DNA of 64,000 nt from Erythrobacter fulvus (GTDB taxonomy: Bacteria; Pseudomonadota; Alphaproteobacteria; Sphingomonadales; Sphingomonadaceae): assembly GCF_028595285.1 (NCBI RefSeq), contig NZ_JAQQXQ010000008.1, positions 78,008-142,007 on the forward strand, given 5' to 3'. Both the position numbers and the translations under genes were made by a program. This document shows positions 43,278 to 56,144 of this stretch, in pieces. Every line of letters starts with the position of its first letter. Positions within the stretch are counted from its first letter, which is position 1. The notes beneath the pieces were generated by a model that saw only the letters and a program-made list of their open reading frames with translations, ran no database searches and was not told the origin of the DNA.

Positions 43278-44480
43278 TTAGTCAGATCGATGCTTTGCCA
43301 GATCCAGCGCGCGCTGGATCAACGCGGTTTCGCGCGGGTCAGAGGCGGCAGTTTCGACCTCGCCTGACGGCGGCGGGACTGCCGTAGTGAAATAGGCAAA
43401 GCTCAGTCCCTCGCCGAGCGCGATCCACAGGCCGGACCTAAGGCCATAGGCCTCGCCACCGTGGCCGAAACGTTCGACCTTGTCCATGAACAGATCGTCC
43501 TGACAGGGCGGCGCATCGACCAGAACGTAGGTGGCCAGAGCATAGCCGCAAAACCCTGCGTCGGCGCCAAAGGGAGGCACCTCATTGGCCGAGGAAATCA
43601 TCGCCTGAAGGAACATCGTCTGGGTCTTTGCGGACAGGAAATGCTCCGTGCCATAGGTATCGAACAGCGCCTGCCCGATCTTGGCGAGGTCCACCATCCC
43701 GATCCGCACCCCGCCCTGCGGCGAGAAGATCGAGGCATTGGAGCCGGGAACATAGTTTTCGAGCCTGCATTCCGCGCCCTCGGTGACGGGGATTGTGCAG
43801 GCGGGCGGCAGGTCTTCCGGCGCGTCGCGCGCCACCTCTCCTGTGTTGCGATAGAGCGTGACTGCGTGGGCCTCCATCTCCGGCCCGCAGCCGATCCAGT
43901 TGAGGCAGGCCTTCACCCCCAGCGGTGCGAACACCAGCCGTTCCACCAGCCGGTCATACCGCTCGCCCGAGGCCGCCTCGAGCGCGGTGGCGACGATGGG
44001 CGAGCCGAGGTTGGCATATTCGAACGCCGCTTCGCCCGGCGGGGCGGTGTCGCGCCACGCCGCCGGATCGGCAAATTTGGCTTGGAGGCTCTCACCCAGA
44101 GGAATGATATAGCCCGCCCTGTCGCTCAGCCCCGCGCGATGCGAGAGCAGGTGCTTCAGCGTCACCGGCGCGTCGGGGTGATAGGGCGAGCGCACCTGCC
44201 ACCCGAGATAGTCCGACACGTCGCGATCAAGATCGACCTTGCCTTCGTCCATCAGCCGCAGGGCCGTCAGCGCCATCACCAGCTTGGAGATTGAGGCGAT
44301 CCGCACCGGATCGTTCGCTTCCACCGCGCGCCCGGTATCCTTGTTCGCCAGCCCCTCGACGATCAGCGGGGTGACGGTCTCGCGGTCGAACGCGACCACA
44401 ACGCTGGCAGGCGGCGGCGTGTCCTGCGCGGCGACAGGGGCGGCGATGAATGCCAGAGCGGCGAGGAGACGGCGGATCAT
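43278..44480 (-). CDS. Serine hydrolase, beta-lactamase/class C-like
   Basis: ATG 44480 gives 400 residues with a signal peptide (MIRRLLAALAFIAAPVAAQ). The penicillin-binding-like triad is intact: SISK with the catalytic Ser-x-x-Lys near residue 62, YANLGSP as the Tyr-x-Asn motif, and FGHGGEAYG as the HGG motif replacing KTG. This pattern is shared by class C beta-lactamases, D-aminopeptidases and esterases; true beta-lactamase activity cannot be claimed. It precedes TauE in the same direction by two bases and may be cotranscribed. Confidence 0.82.
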   Translation of the reverse strand: MIRRLLAALAFIAAPVAAQDTPPPASVVVAFDRETVTPLIVEGLANKDTGRAVEANDPVRIASISKLVMALTALRLMDEGKVDLDRDVSDYLGWQVRSPYHPDAPVTLKHLLSHRAGLSDRAGYIIPLGESLQAKFADPAAWRDTAPPGEAAFEYANLGSPIVATALEAASGERYDRLVERLVFAPLGVKACLNWIGCGPEMEAHAVTLYRNTGEVARDAPEDLPPACTIPVTEGAECRLENYVPGSNASIFSPQGGVRIGMVDLAKIGQALFDTYGTEHFLSAKTQTMFLQAMISSANEVPPFGADAGFCGYALATYVLVDAPPCQDDLFMDKVERFGHGGEAYGLRSGLWIALGEGLSFAYFTTAVPPPSGEVETAASDPRETALIQRALDLAKHRSD

Positions 44481-44512
44481 GGGCCGCAGCATCGCCGCTT
44501 GTGCCAACGCAA

Positions 44513-47128
<2,616 letters not shown>

Positions 47129-47139
47129 TTCACTATTTC

Positions 47140-47204
47140 CGTTCGCATCGAGCGAAGTCGAGATGCCCCACTCTTGTGTCTCGACTAGGCTCGACACAAA
47201 CGGG
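47140..47204. repeat. REP-like inverted repeat, copy 2 (TCGA-rich)
   Basis: CGTTCGCATCGAGCGAAGTCGAGA and, after about 15 bases, TGTCTCGACTAGGCTCGACACAAACGG form imperfect reverse-complement arms; written here they exceed no single 20-base exact run. The layout equals that at 5155-5220. It fills the gap between the two metH parts. Confidence 0.75.
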
Positions 47205-47217
47205 GAAAGGATCGGGT

Positions 47218-48261
47218 TCAGGCGGCTACGAAGGCTTCCAGTCCCGCCAGCCGCATTTGCGGTTCGGGAGAGGGCACTTTTCGCGGCTCGCTGTCCTTCA
47301 CGGCGGCGGCAATCGCCGCGATGTGCGCAGGCGAAGACCCGCAGCACCCGCCGAGGATGTTAACCTGTCCGTGATCGGCCCAGTCCTTGACGAGCCCCGC
47401 AGTGGTGTCGGGCATCTCGTCATATTCGCCCAGCTCGTTGGGTAGCCCTGCATTGGGATAGACCATCAGCAGCGCGTCGGCGATCTGCGAGAGCACTTTC
47501 ACGTGCGGTCGCAGTTGTTCGGCACCGAAACTGCAATTGAGGCCGATGGTCAGCGGCTTGGCATGGCGCACGGCATACCAGAACGCCTCGACCGTGTGGC
47601 CCGAAAGGTTGCGACCCGAAAGATCGGTCAGCGTCATCGAGATCATCACCGGCACTTCACGGCCCAAGTCGCGCTCCAGCTGTTTGACCGCCATGATCCC
47701 GGCCTTGGCGTTGAGCGTATCGAACACGGTTTCGATCAGGATGAAGTCTACCCCCCCTTCCACCAGCGCGGCGGCCTGTTCCTTGTAGACCGCCACCAGT
47801 TCGTCGAAATCGATTTCACGGAAGCCCGGATCCTCGACATCGGGGCTGAGCGAGAGGGTCTTGTTGGTCGGGCCGATAGCGCCCGCCACAAAGCGGGGCT
47901 TGCCGTCCTTGGCCGCATATTCATCCGCCAGTTGGCGGGCGATCCGGCCACTCGCGATATTGATATCGGAGACGAGGCTTTCCGCCTTGTAATCGGCCTG
48001 GCTAATGCGGTTGGCGGAGAAGGTGTTGGTGCTGACAACATCCGATCCCGCATCGAGATAGGCGCGTGTAATGTCCGCGATCACGTCGGGTCGGGTCAGG
48101 GCGAGGATGTCGTTGTTGCCCTTCTGGTCGGCGGACAGGCCGAGATCGCCGGCGTAATCCTCCTCGGTCAGCTTGCGCTCCTGAATCTGCGTGCCGAACG
48201 CGCCGTCGAAGATCAGCACGCGCGCTTTCGCGGCGTGGAGCAGTTGTTGGCGGGCGCTCAT
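47218..48261 (-). CDS. metH: Methionine synthase MetH, homocysteine-binding part
   Basis: The 347-residue protein is the homocysteine S-methyltransferase module: [17 protein letters not shown] at the start, VSTNTFSAN, and the zinc ligands in GLNCSFG and GGCCGSSP. It must act with the downstream MetH part, which supplies methylcobalamin. Splitting MetH after this module is known in several alphaproteobacteria. Its start overlaps the metF stop (ATGA). Confidence 0.94.
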   Translation of the reverse strand: MSARQQLLHAAKARVLIFDGAFGTQIQERKLTEEDYAGDLGLSADQKGNNDILALTRPDVIADITRAYLDAGSDVVSTNTFSANRISQADYKAESLVSDINIASGRIARQLADEYAAKDGKPRFVAGAIGPTNKTLSLSPDVEDPGFREIDFDELVAVYKEQAAALVEGGVDFILIETVFDTLNAKAGIMAVKQLERDLGREVPVMISMTLTDLSGRNLSGHTVEAFWYAVRHAKPLTIGLNCSFGAEQLRPHVKVLSQIADALLMVYPNAGLPNELGEYDEMPDTTAGLVKDWADHGQVNILGGCCGSSPAHIAAIAAAVKDSEPRKVPSPEPQMRLAGLEAFVAA

Positions 48262-49202
48262 GCGGCTTCTCCGGCGCTATCGGTATTTTGGGGCCGCTTC
48301 CCGAGCATGTGGCAGATCGCGTAGGCTAGCTCGGGGCGATTGAGGGTGTAGAAGTGGAAATCGCGCACGCCGCCCGCATAGAGTCGGCGGCACAGCTCGG
48401 CAGCAACGGTGGCGGCGACCAGCTGGCGCGCGGCGGGCATGGCATCCAGCCCTTCGAACAGCCCGTCCATCCATGCCGGGATAGCGGCTCCGCAAGCCTG
48501 TGCGAATTTGCGCGCCTGCGCGACATTGGTGACAGGCAGGATGCCGGGCAGGATCGGAGCATCGATCCCGGCGGCGGCGCACTTGTCGCGAAAGGCGAAA
48601 AAGGTCTCGGGAGAGAAGAAGAACTGGCTGATCGCGCGGCTCGCGCCCGCGTCGAGCTTGCGCTTCAGGTTGTCGATATCCGCCTGCGGGCTGTCCGCGT
48701 CCGGATGGGTTTCGGGATAGGCTGCGACCGAAATCTCGAAGGGCGCAATCTCCTTCAGCCCTGCCACCAGCTCTGCCGCGCTGGCATAGCCTTCAGGGTG
48801 CGGGGTGAAAGGCGCGCCGGGTTCGCCGGCATCGCCGCGCAGCGCGACGATATGGCGCACGCCGGCTTCCCAGTAATGTTCGGCGACCTCGCGGATTTCC
48901 GCCTTGGAGGCGGCGACGCAGGTGAGGTGGGCGGCGGCAGGCAGCTTGGCCTCGGTAATGATCCGCGCCACGGTGGCATGGGTGCGCTCGCGGGTTGATC
49001 CGCCCGCGCCATAGGTGACCGAGACAAAGCTGGGCGCCAGCGGCTTAAGCTGGGTCACCGCGTCCCACAATTGCGCTTCCATCTTTTCGCTCTTGGGCGG
49101 GAAGAATTCGAAACTTACCGCAACATCGCCCGGCAGACCGCTGAACAGCGGCGTGTCGGTGGCGGTGCGATATTCGTGAAGCTGGTCAAGCGTGGGGGTC
49201 AT
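48258..49202 (-). CDS. metF: 5,10-methylenetetrahydrofolate reductase
   Basis: MetF reduces 5,10-methylene-THF to 5-methyl-THF with FAD, feeding MetH. The 314-residue TIM-barrel protein has VSFEFFPPKSEKMEAQLW, FVSVTYGAGGSTRERT, HIVALRGD and RAISQFFFSPETF, all hallmark blocks. The start overlaps the stop of the ArsR-methyltransferase gene by one base (TGATG). Confidence 0.96.
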   Translation of the reverse strand: MTPTLDQLHEYRTATDTPLFSGLPGDVAVSFEFFPPKSEKMEAQLWDAVTQLKPLAPSFVSVTYGAGGSTRERTHATVARIITEAKLPAAAHLTCVAASKAEIREVAEHYWEAGVRHIVALRGDAGEPGAPFTPHPEGYASAAELVAGLKEIAPFEISVAAYPETHPDADSPQADIDNLKRKLDAGASRAISQFFFSPETFFAFRDKCAAAGIDAPILPGILPVTNVAQARKFAQACGAAIPAWMDGLFEGLDAMPAARQLVAATVAAELCRRLYAGGVRDFHFYTLNRPELAYAICHMLGKRPQNTDSAGEAA

Positions 49203-50197
49203 CAGGCAGTTTCCTTCGCGGGGGCGGAGGCGGGAGACGGTGAGGTGGCGCGGCGCTTGCCGATCCAGATCTTGACCACCAGTTCGCCCCCTTCCAGGGC
49301 GATCGGGGCGGCCGCCGCAAAGCTGGCGGCGCGCAGCAGGTCAGCCATCTGGCGGTCAGCAAATCCCAGCCGTGCATGCTGGTGGCGGGTGCGCAATTCC
49401 TCGTGATCATGGCTGGCGAAATCGACGATCGCGATCCGCCCGCCGGGCCGCAATACACGCGCAGCCTCGGCGAGGGCCGGGGCGGGATCGGGGGCGAAAT
49501 GCAACACCTGGTGCAGCAGAACCGTGTCAAAGCTCTCCGACACAAACGGCAAATCGGCGAAATCGCCCTGCACCAGCTCGATCTGCGCCGTGGGCAGGTG
49601 CTGCAATTTGGCGCGGGCTACGCGCAGCATTTCAAGGTTCTTGTCGAGCGCAACGATACGTTCGGCGTCGGGGGCAAAGAGTTCGGCCATGCGTCCGGTG
49701 CCGGTGCCGATGTCGAGCACCTGCCCCAGCGGCGCGTCGGCAAGGGCTGCGGCAAGATGGCGTTCGACTTCGATATCAGGACTGTGCAGCGCGCGCAGAT
49801 CATCCCACTCGCTTGCATGGCGGGCGAAATAATGTTCCGCTGCCGTCTCGCGTGCCTCGCGGATCGCCGCCAGCTTGCGGCGGTCGGCCTCGCACAGCGC
49901 GGCGAATTGCGGCTCCTCGGCCTCGGCGATCGCAAGTACGCGCTGCACCGCCTCGACTACGGCACCGCTCGCCTCGCTCTGGCGCAGGAATACCCAGCTG
50001 CCTTCGCGGCGCCGCTCGGCAAGGCCTGCATCGCACAATATGCCGACGTGGCGCGAAACGCGCGGCTGGCTCTGGCCGAGCACCTGGGCCAGTTCGCCAA
50101 CGGCCAGCTCCATCGCCGACAGCAGCCGCGCGATCCGCAGCCTAGTCGGGTCGGCGAGCGCCTTGAAGATGTCCTCGATCACCATGTCGAAGGACAT
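49202..50197 (-). CDS. ArsR-family regulator fused to SAM-dependent methyltransferase
   Basis: Residues 1-90 form an ArsR winged helix (FKALADPTRLRIARLL, LGQSQPRVSRHVGILCDAGL). Residues 120-320 form a class I methyltransferase fold with the AdoMet loop VLDIGTGTGRM near 160-170 and LRPGGRIAIVDF. Heading metF and metH, it is likely to sense AdoMet or S-adenosylhomocysteine, as the ArsR-type SahR regulators do; that is inference. The metal-binding cysteines of arsenic sensors are not obvious. Starts at 50197 or 50185 are possible and neither has a ribosome binding site. A near-palindrome covers the start. Confidence 0.88.
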   Translation of the reverse strand: MSFDMVIEDIFKALADPTRLRIARLLSAMELAVGELAQVLGQSQPRVSRHVGILCDAGLAERRREGSWVFLRQSEASGAVVEAVQRVLAIAEAEEPQFAALCEADRRKLAAIREARETAAEHYFARHASEWDDLRALHSPDIEVERHLAAALADAPLGQVLDIGTGTGRMAELFAPDAERIVALDKNLEMLRVARAKLQHLPTAQIELVQGDFADLPFVSESFDTVLLHQVLHFAPDPAPALAEAARVLRPGGRIAIVDFASHDHEELRTRHQHARLGFADRQMADLLRAASFAAAAPIALEGGELVVKIWIGKRRATSPSPASAPAKETA

Positions 50198-50217
50198 ATA
50201 AAGATATTTTTATATCT
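50196..50217. promoter_or_regulatory. Near-palindromic operator candidate over the ArsR-MT start
   Basis: ATATAAAGATATTTTTATAT (50196-50215) is a 20-base near-palindrome, two central mismatches, and contains AGATAT-TTTT-ATATCT (50202-50217). It is the only AT-rich segment in the region. If translation starts at 50185, TATATG at 50200-50195 sits where a -10 box for a leaderless transcript would be. Autoregulation by the adjacent ArsR-type protein is the natural reading. Confidence 0.6.
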
Positions 50218-50269
50218 GTAAATCGCCTGTGACGAAGCCGGGCCATGGACAGCCCTGCCCCTTTAGCCC

Positions 50270-51433
50270 CTACATCGCGATCCGCGCCGCTCCGGCAGCG
50301 GGACGGAAAACGTCGGTTCGGGCAAGCACCTCCGCCTCGTTATTGTAGCGCGCGACAGCTTCGGCAACCCTCGGTGCGGCGGCGGCATCACTCACTGCAA
50401 CAAGGCACCCGCCGAAACCAGCGCCCGTCAGGCGCACCCCGCCCGCCTCGCCCAAGGCGTCGCCGACGATGCCGGCGAGGCGATCGAGCGCAGGGAGCGA
50501 GACGGCAAAATCCGTGGCCAGCGACCGGTGCCCTTCGGCAAGCAGGCGACCTAGCGCACGAACATCGCCTGCAGCGAGAGCGGCGGCAACAGCCTCCACC
50601 CGGCCGATTTCGGAGACGACGTGGCGGGCGCGGGCGAACAGCGTTTCATCCAATCCGCCGCGCCCTGCCTCAAGCCCGGCCGGATCGAGATCGCGCAGCG
50701 CCGTTACGCCATAATGCCGGGCCGCTGCCTCGCATTCGGCGCGGCGCTGGTTGAAGGCGCTTGTCGTCAACTGGCGGCGGATGCCCGAATCGATCACCGA
50801 GATTGCCAGCGAGGGGTGAATCGCAACGGCGCGGGTTTCCAGCGACCGGCAGTCGAGCAGCAGCGCCGATCCTTCGATGCATGCGGCCGAGGCCATCTGG
50901 TCCATGATCCCGCAGGCGCAACCGACAAAGTCGTTTTCCGCGCCTTGCGCGATCAGTGCGAGCTGATCGGGAGCAAGGTAGATGCCCGAATGCTCGCAAA
51001 GCGCCAGCCCCACCGCCACGCCGAAGGATGCCGAGGACGACAGCCCTGCCCCGATCGGCACGTCTCCGGCCACGGCGATCCGCGCAGGCTGCACATCATG
51101 ACCGTCAGCCTGAGTGAAATGCACCACCCCGCGCACATGGTTCTGCCATTCGGCGTCCGCGCGCGCGATCATCCCGTCGGGGGCAAAACTGTCCCGCGCA
51201 CCCGCGCCCATGTCGAGCGCGACGGTTTCAACCACGCCGCCTTCGCCCGGGCCGATCGCGACGATGGTCTCCCGATCGATCGCGCAGGGCAGCACCAGCC
51301 CGTCATTGTAATCGACATGCTCACCGATGAGGTTGACCCGTCCCGGTGCGGCGAACAGCGCGATGGGTGCTTCGCCATAGGCGGTGCGGTAACCTTCGAT
51401 GACACGGGAAATCAGGCGGTCACGGCGGTTCAT
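50270..51433 (-). CDS. galK: Galactokinase
   Basis: GalK phosphorylates galactose to galactose-1-phosphate. The 387-residue GHMP kinase has the galactokinase signature [15 protein letters not shown] near residues 31-45, the ATP loop [11 protein letters not shown] and [11 protein letters not shown] near the C-terminus. Its start overlaps the galT stop by four bases. Last gene of symporter-galT-galK. Confidence 0.95.
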   Translation of the reverse strand: MNRRDRLISRVIEGYRTAYGEAPIALFAAPGRVNLIGEHVDYNDGLVLPCAIDRETIVAIGPGEGGVVETVALDMGAGARDSFAPDGMIARADAEWQNHVRGVVHFTQADGHDVQPARIAVAGDVPIGAGLSSSASFGVAVGLALCEHSGIYLAPDQLALIAQGAENDFVGCACGIMDQMASAACIEGSALLLDCRSLETRAVAIHPSLAISVIDSGIRRQLTTSAFNQRRAECEAAARHYGVTALRDLDPAGLEAGRGGLDETLFARARHVVSEIGRVEAVAAALAAGDVRALGRLLAEGHRSLATDFAVSLPALDRLAGIVGDALGEAGGVRLTGAGFGGCLVAVSDAAAAPRVAEAVARYNNEAEVLARTDVFRPAAGAARIAM

Positions 51434-52464
51434 GGGCGGCTCCGGTAATGCACTGTTCCGCTGACTGCGCGCAGCATTTCCGCCGCACGTTCGGGCGTCA
51501 GGTCGCGCTGCGGCTCGGCGAGCATCTCGTAACCGACCATGAATTTGCGCACTTCGGCAGAGCGCAGCAGCGGCGGGTAGAAATGGGCGTGGAGCTGCCA
51601 GTGGTCGATATCGGCCATGCCGAAGGGTGCCTGATGCCAGCCCATCGAATAGGGAAAGCTCGTCTCGAACAGGTTGTCGTATCGGGTCGTGAGAGCCTTC
51701 AGGATCGCCGCGAGACTTTCGCGCTGCGCATCACCCAGCTGCGGCAGGCGCTGCACGGCAAAGCGAGGCAGCAACAATGTCTCGAACGGCCAGGCCGCCC
51801 AGAAGGGCACGATGGCGAGCCAATCTGCATTCGCCTCGACCACGCGATCACCCTTTGCCGCTTCCCGCTCAGCCACATCGATCAGAAGCGGGCGGCCATG
51901 CGCGGCCATGTAGGCACGCTGGCATGCGTCCTCGGTCGCGGTCTCCTGCGGAACATGCGCGGTCGCCCAGATCTGCCCGTGAGGATGCGGGTTGGAACAG
52001 CCCATCATCGCCCCCTTGTTCTCGAACACCTGCACATTGCCGAAGCGATCGCCAAGTTCGGCGGTCTGACCTGCCCAGCAATCAACCACAGCGCGCAGCT
52101 GCTCCGGCGCGAGCAAGGGAAGCGATTTACCGTGATCGGGCGAGAAGCAGATCACGCGGCAGACGCCTGCCGACGCCTCGGCGCGGAACAGCGGATCATC
52201 GCCGCTTGCCTCGCCGGCATCATCGGTCAGCGCGGGGAAATCATTATCGAACACGTGGACGCCGGCGTAATCCGGATTGCGCGCTCCCCCGACACGGGCA
52301 TTGCCGGGACACAGGTAGCAGGCGGGATCATGGGCGGGCGGCGGCGGCTCCGGCGGAGTGACTTCGCCCTGCCACGGACGCCCCATGCGCTGCGGGGAGA
52401 CCTGCACCCAGCCACCCGTCAACGGATTATGGCGCCGGTGCGGTCTGGCGCGATCGATCGCCAT
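51430..52464 (-). CDS. galT: Galactose-1-phosphate uridylyltransferase
   Basis: GalT exchanges UMP between UDP-glucose and galactose-1-phosphate. The 344-residue protein has the active-site [11 protein letters not shown], with nucleophile His162 in the His-Pro-His motif, and YLCPGN with a zinc cysteine at 52. Its first base overlaps the last base of the symporter stop. galE, needed to recycle UDP-galactose, is not in this window. Confidence 0.95.
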   Translation of the reverse strand: MAIDRARPHRRHNPLTGGWVQVSPQRMGRPWQGEVTPPEPPPPAHDPACYLCPGNARVGGARNPDYAGVHVFDNDFPALTDDAGEASGDDPLFRAEASAGVCRVICFSPDHGKSLPLLAPEQLRAVVDCWAGQTAELGDRFGNVQVFENKGAMMGCSNPHPHGQIWATAHVPQETATEDACQRAYMAAHGRPLLIDVAEREAAKGDRVVEANADWLAIVPFWAAWPFETLLLPRFAVQRLPQLGDAQRESLAAILKALTTRYDNLFETSFPYSMGWHQAPFGMADIDHWQLHAHFYPPLLRSAEVRKFMVGYEMLAEPQRDLTPERAAEMLRAVSGTVHYRSRP

Positions 52465-53945
52465 CAGGCCGCCCTTTCCTGCGACCGCGCCAACGCCGTG
52501 CGCGGCGCGAATACGGCCCGCCCGCCCAGCACGAAGCGGTTAACCGCCAGCGCTGCTGTGACACTGGTCACCAGCGTGATCACCATGAAGTGGATGTAGT
52601 GCAGCGTGATGATGCCGTCGGGCTGCAAGCGGAAGGTGTAAAGCCCGTAGAGCGCCACGCCCCATACCACCCCGGCGATTGCCGCGGACGCCTTCACCCC
52701 GCGGAACAGCAGGCCGACGACAAAGGCGCTGAGGATCGGCATGGAGAGCAGCCCGTTCAATTGCTGAAGCAGATTGATGATGCTGGTGGCGGATTGATAC
52801 ATCGGTACCAGCAGGATCGCCACGACCGTCAGCAGCACAGAAACGGCAGCGGCGAGTTTCCAGTGATCCTTCACCTCGCCCACGAACTGCTCGTGGAAAT
52901 CGACTGCATAGAGCGCCACGGAGGAATTGAGCACCGCGCTGAAGGTAGTGATTACCGCCGCTGCCACCATCGCGGCAAAGGCGCCTGAAAGCCACGGTGG
53001 CAGGATCTGGGCCACCAGCATCCCATAGGCATTGTCGCCCACCTGCCCGAACAGCTTGAAGGCCACGATCCCGGGGATCACCACGATCGGCGGCACGATC
53101 AGGATGCGGATCACCGCAGCGACCAAAACGCCCTTCTGCGCCTCGCGGATAGTGGGGGCCGCCATCGCCTTCTGGGTCAGGTTCTGGTTGGTCGACCAGT
53201 AGAAGATCTGGATGAAGATCATGCCCGTCAGCAGGGTCTGCCACGGGATCGGGCTGTCGGGCCCGCCGATCATGGTCAGCCGTTCGACCGGAACGCCGGA
53301 AACGATGTCCCAATCGGCCGCCGCCAACCCCAGCACCACGATCAGCATAGCGAGGCCAAGGATGCCCACCCCCGACCAGGTGTCCATCACCGCCACCGCG
53401 CGCAATCCGCCGAAGATCGTGTAGCCCGCAGAAATCAACGCCAGGATCGCCGCGAAGGCAAGCAGCGGCACCCCTTCGCCGAACAGCGCGCGCATGAACA
53501 GGCTGCCCGAATAGAGCGCGGCCGGAAGATAGATCAGCACGTTGCCGGCCAGAAACAGTCCCGAGATCAGCGTCCGGATGCTGCGTCCGCCATACCGCTT
53601 TTCGAGCAGTTCGGTGACGGTGGTGCACTGCTCGCGGTAATAGACCGGCACGAACACGAAGGCGAGGATCAGCAGGCCGAAGAACCCGCAGATCTCCCAC
53701 CACGCCAGCAGCGCCATCTGGTTGCCGTTCATCCCTACCAGCTGATCGGTAGAAAGGTTGGTGAGCGTGATGGAGCCCGCCACGAACAGCCACGACAGCT
53801 TGCCCCCGGCAAGATAGACATCCTTTGACGAACCATCATGCGCGGCGCGGCGGATTGTAAGCCATGTCGCCAGTCCGATCGCAGCGGTCAGGCCGATGCA
53901 CACCGCGATTTGGATCAGGCTGCCGGTCGGCATGGCATCGAACAT
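52464..53945 (-). CDS. Sodium/solute symporter, SGLT-like (probable galactose uptake)
   Basis: ATG 53945 with AGGGGAAAG upstream gives 493 residues and about 13-14 membrane segments. SSS family marks include [20 protein letters not shown], the [23 protein letters not shown] [14 protein letters not shown] block, and [16 protein letters not shown], close to the galactose-transporting vSGLT type. Position upstream of galT and galK and opposite two galactosidases supports galactose or galactoside uptake; the sugar itself is inferred. Confidence 0.85.
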   Translation of the reverse strand: MFDAMPTGSLIQIAVCIGLTAAIGLATWLTIRRAAHDGSSKDVYLAGGKLSWLFVAGSITLTNLSTDQLVGMNGNQMALLAWWEICGFFGLLILAFVFVPVYYREQCTTVTELLEKRYGGRSIRTLISGLFLAGNVLIYLPAALYSGSLFMRALFGEGVPLLAFAAILALISAGYTIFGGLRAVAVMDTWSGVGILGLAMLIVVLGLAAADWDIVSGVPVERLTMIGGPDSPIPWQTLLTGMIFIQIFYWSTNQNLTQKAMAAPTIREAQKGVLVAAVIRILIVPPIVVIPGIVAFKLFGQVGDNAYGMLVAQILPPWLSGAFAAMVAAAVITTFSAVLNSSVALYAVDFHEQFVGEVKDHWKLAAAVSVLLTVVAILLVPMYQSATSIINLLQQLNGLLSMPILSAFVVGLLFRGVKASAAIAGVVWGVALYGLYTFRLQPDGIITLHYIHFMVITLVTSVTAALAVNRFVLGGRAVFAPRTALARSQERAA

Positions 53946-54034
53946 TGCGTGCTTTCCCCTCTCGATTGGCGGGGTTACAGCGCATTGACAGCAGCCGGAC
54001 AAGCCTTGCGGCAAAGATCATCACCGGCGCCGAC

Positions 54035-54042
54035 GGGAGAGG
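54035..54042 (+). promoter_or_regulatory. Ribosome binding site fixing a TTG start
   Basis: GGGAGAGG ends five bases before TTG 54048. It is the only good ribosome binding site ahead of the alpha-galactosidase fold and decides the start, because no in-frame ATG exists between the divergent promoter region and the conserved protein. Confidence 0.6.
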
Positions 54043-54047
54043 TCTGC

Positions 54048-56144
54048 TTGGAACACGTGCGGCTCGATGGCGTGGCGGTGACGCTGGTGTTCGCGCTGGA
54101 ACGTGGCGGCACGGCGGACCTCGTCTATCTCGGCACGCGCCTGCCAGAGAGCGAAGACCTCACCGCCCTCGCCGCAGCAGGCAAGCGCGGACGGCACGAA
54201 AGCCAGCCCGATGTCCCGCCGGTGCCGGGCCTGCTGCCCGAACGCAAGGGCGGGTGGAGCGGCACGCCTGCGATTGAGCTCCGGCTTGCGGGCAAGCGGC
54301 TGGAAACTGATTTCAGAACCGCCGACTGGTCTGCCGCCGACAACAGGATCGAGATCACCTTTGCCGATGATGCGCTGGAGGTGGACGTCTTCGTCACCTG
54401 GCGGATCACGGCGAGCGACGTGATTGAGGTGGAACGCATCATCGCCAACGCCTCCGGACAGGATCTCGAACTGGCGCGGTCGGCTGCGGTATCGCTCCCG
54501 ATCCCGCAGCGTTTTACCGAGGTCACCAGCTTCGCAGGGCGATGGTCCGGCGAAATGCGCGAGGAGCGCCGCACCCTCGCCCCCGAAGGCTTCGCCCGCA
54601 AGTCGTCAGGCGGCAAACCGGGCTTTGGCGGCGGAAACTGGCTGATCCTCCACGACCCGGCGAGCGGCCAGGTGCTTGGCGCGCATCTTGCCTGGAGCGG
54701 GGACTACCACACCACTATCGACTGCGACCCGGCGGGGACCGCGGATGGGCGCGCCGTGTTGCAGATGGGCACTATGAAAGATGCCGGATACGGCTTGCTG
54801 CCTGCGGCATCGTCGACCGAAACGCCGATGGCGGTGCTGGCGCTGGCTGCGAACGGGTCGGCGCTGGCGCAGCAACTTCATACCTATCTGCGCGCAGAAA
54901 TCCTGCCTGTCCGCGCCGCATGGAGCCCGCGCAAGGTCCACATCAATTCGTGGGAGGCGCTGGGCTTCGGCCTGTCGGAGCCGAAGCTGATGGCATTGGC
55001 CGACAGTGCAGCGGCACTGGGAATCGAACGCTTCGTGCTCGACGACGGGTGGTTCGCCCGTCGGCGCAATGACCGCAGCAGCCTCGGCGACTGGCACGTG
55101 TCGCCCGACATCTTCCCAAACGGCCTCGGCCCGCTGATTGCCCATGTGCACGCGCTCGGTATGGATTTCGGCCTGTGGGTCGAGCCGGAAATGGTTTCGC
55201 CCGAGAGCGACCTCTACCGCGCGCACCCGGACTGGTGCCTGCACAACGTAGGCCGCGAACGCCCCACCATGCGCGGCCAGCTGGCGCTCGACATGTCACG
55301 CGGCGAGGTCCGCGATTACCTGTTTGACCGCCTCGATGCGCTGCTGCGCGAAAACCCGATTGCCTACCTCAAGTGGGATCACAACCGCGATCTCTTCCCC
55401 TCGGTCACGGGCCAGACCGAGGGGTTCTATGCCCTGCTCGACGCGCTGCGCGCGGCTAACCCCACAGTCGAGATCGAGAGTTGTTCAAGCGGCGGCGGGC
55501 GCATCGATTATGGCGTTCTTTCTCGCGTCCACCGGGTCTGGCCGTCCGACAACAATGATCCGATCGAACGCCTCAGGATCATGCGCGCGTGGAGCCACTT
55601 GCTGCCGCTCGAGGTGCTCGGCAATCACGTCGGTCCCTCGCCCAATCCGATCACCGGACGCGCTACGTCAATGGATTTCCGCGCCAAGGTGGCACTGTTC
55701 GGGCACATGGGGGTCGAAGCCGATCCCGGTGCGATGAGCGAGCATGAGCGCAGCGTGCTGGCGACGCATATCGCTCTCTACAAGGATTGGCGGGGCGTGC
55801 TGCATACGGGACGCTGGTTCGCGCTCGACCATCCCGATCCCGGCATTTTCGCGCAGATGGCAATGCATGATGACAAGGCGCTGGCAGTCGCGGCGCAGAC
55901 CGCGTTTTCGCCGGTCTTTGATGCCGTGCCGCTGCGCCTCAAGGGACTTGAGGACGAGGCGCGCTACCGCGTGACCCTGCCGCGCCCATGGCCGGGCAAG
56001 GCCTCGCTCTACCTTAATGACTGGCAGGCGTGGGAAAGCGGCCTGACCCTTTCGGGCCGCGCCTTGATGTCGCAGGGTCTGGCCCTGCCCCTCACCCACC
56101 CTGAAACCGCGTGGCTCGTCGCGCTGGAGAGACTGCCTCAATGA
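54048..56144 (+). CDS. Alpha-galactosidase, GH36
   Basis: The enzyme releases alpha-linked galactose from melibiose or raffinose-type sugars. With TTG 54048 it has 698 residues, normal for GH36. The nucleophile is Asp444 in YLKWDHNRDL and the acid/base is Asp501 in VWPSDNNDP. RFVLDDGWFARR and GLWVEPEMVSPES complete the active site, and an N-terminal beta-sandwich precedes the barrel. No signal peptide, so it acts on imported sugar. Starts further upstream would lie in the symporter gene. Its stop overlaps the next start (ATGA). Confidence 0.92.
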   Translation: MEHVRLDGVAVTLVFALERGGTADLVYLGTRLPESEDLTALAAAGKRGRHESQPDVPPVPGLLPERKGGWSGTPAIELRLAGKRLETDFRTADWSAADNRIEITFADDALEVDVFVTWRITASDVIEVERIIANASGQDLELARSAAVSLPIPQRFTEVTSFAGRWSGEMREERRTLAPEGFARKSSGGKPGFGGGNWLILHDPASGQVLGAHLAWSGDYHTTIDCDPAGTADGRAVLQMGTMKDAGYGLLPAASSTETPMAVLALAANGSALAQQLHTYLRAEILPVRAAWSPRKVHINSWEALGFGLSEPKLMALADSAAALGIERFVLDDGWFARRRNDRSSLGDWHVSPDIFPNGLGPLIAHVHALGMDFGLWVEPEMVSPESDLYRAHPDWCLHNVGRERPTMRGQLALDMSRGEVRDYLFDRLDALLRENPIAYLKWDHNRDLFPSVTGQTEGFYALLDALRAANPTVEIESCSSGGGRIDYGVLSRVHRVWPSDNNDPIERLRIMRAWSHLLPLEVLGNHVGPSPNPITGRATSMDFRAKVALFGHMGVEADPGAMSEHERSVLATHIALYKDWRGVLHTGRWFALDHPDPGIFAQMAMHDDKALAVAAQTAFSPVFDAVPLRLKGLEDEARYRVTLPRPWPGKASLYLNDWQAWESGLTLSGRALMSQGLALPLTHPETAWLVALERLPQ

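Noticed and set aside
43278..44480. Calling the serine hydrolase an antibiotic-resistance beta-lactamase
   Set aside because: The SxxK, YxN and HGG motifs are shared by esterases and peptidases; nothing marks it as a true AmpC enzyme.
53985..53990. TTGACA as a -35 box for the alpha-galactosidase
   Set aside because: No acceptable -10 sequence lies 16-18 bases downstream.
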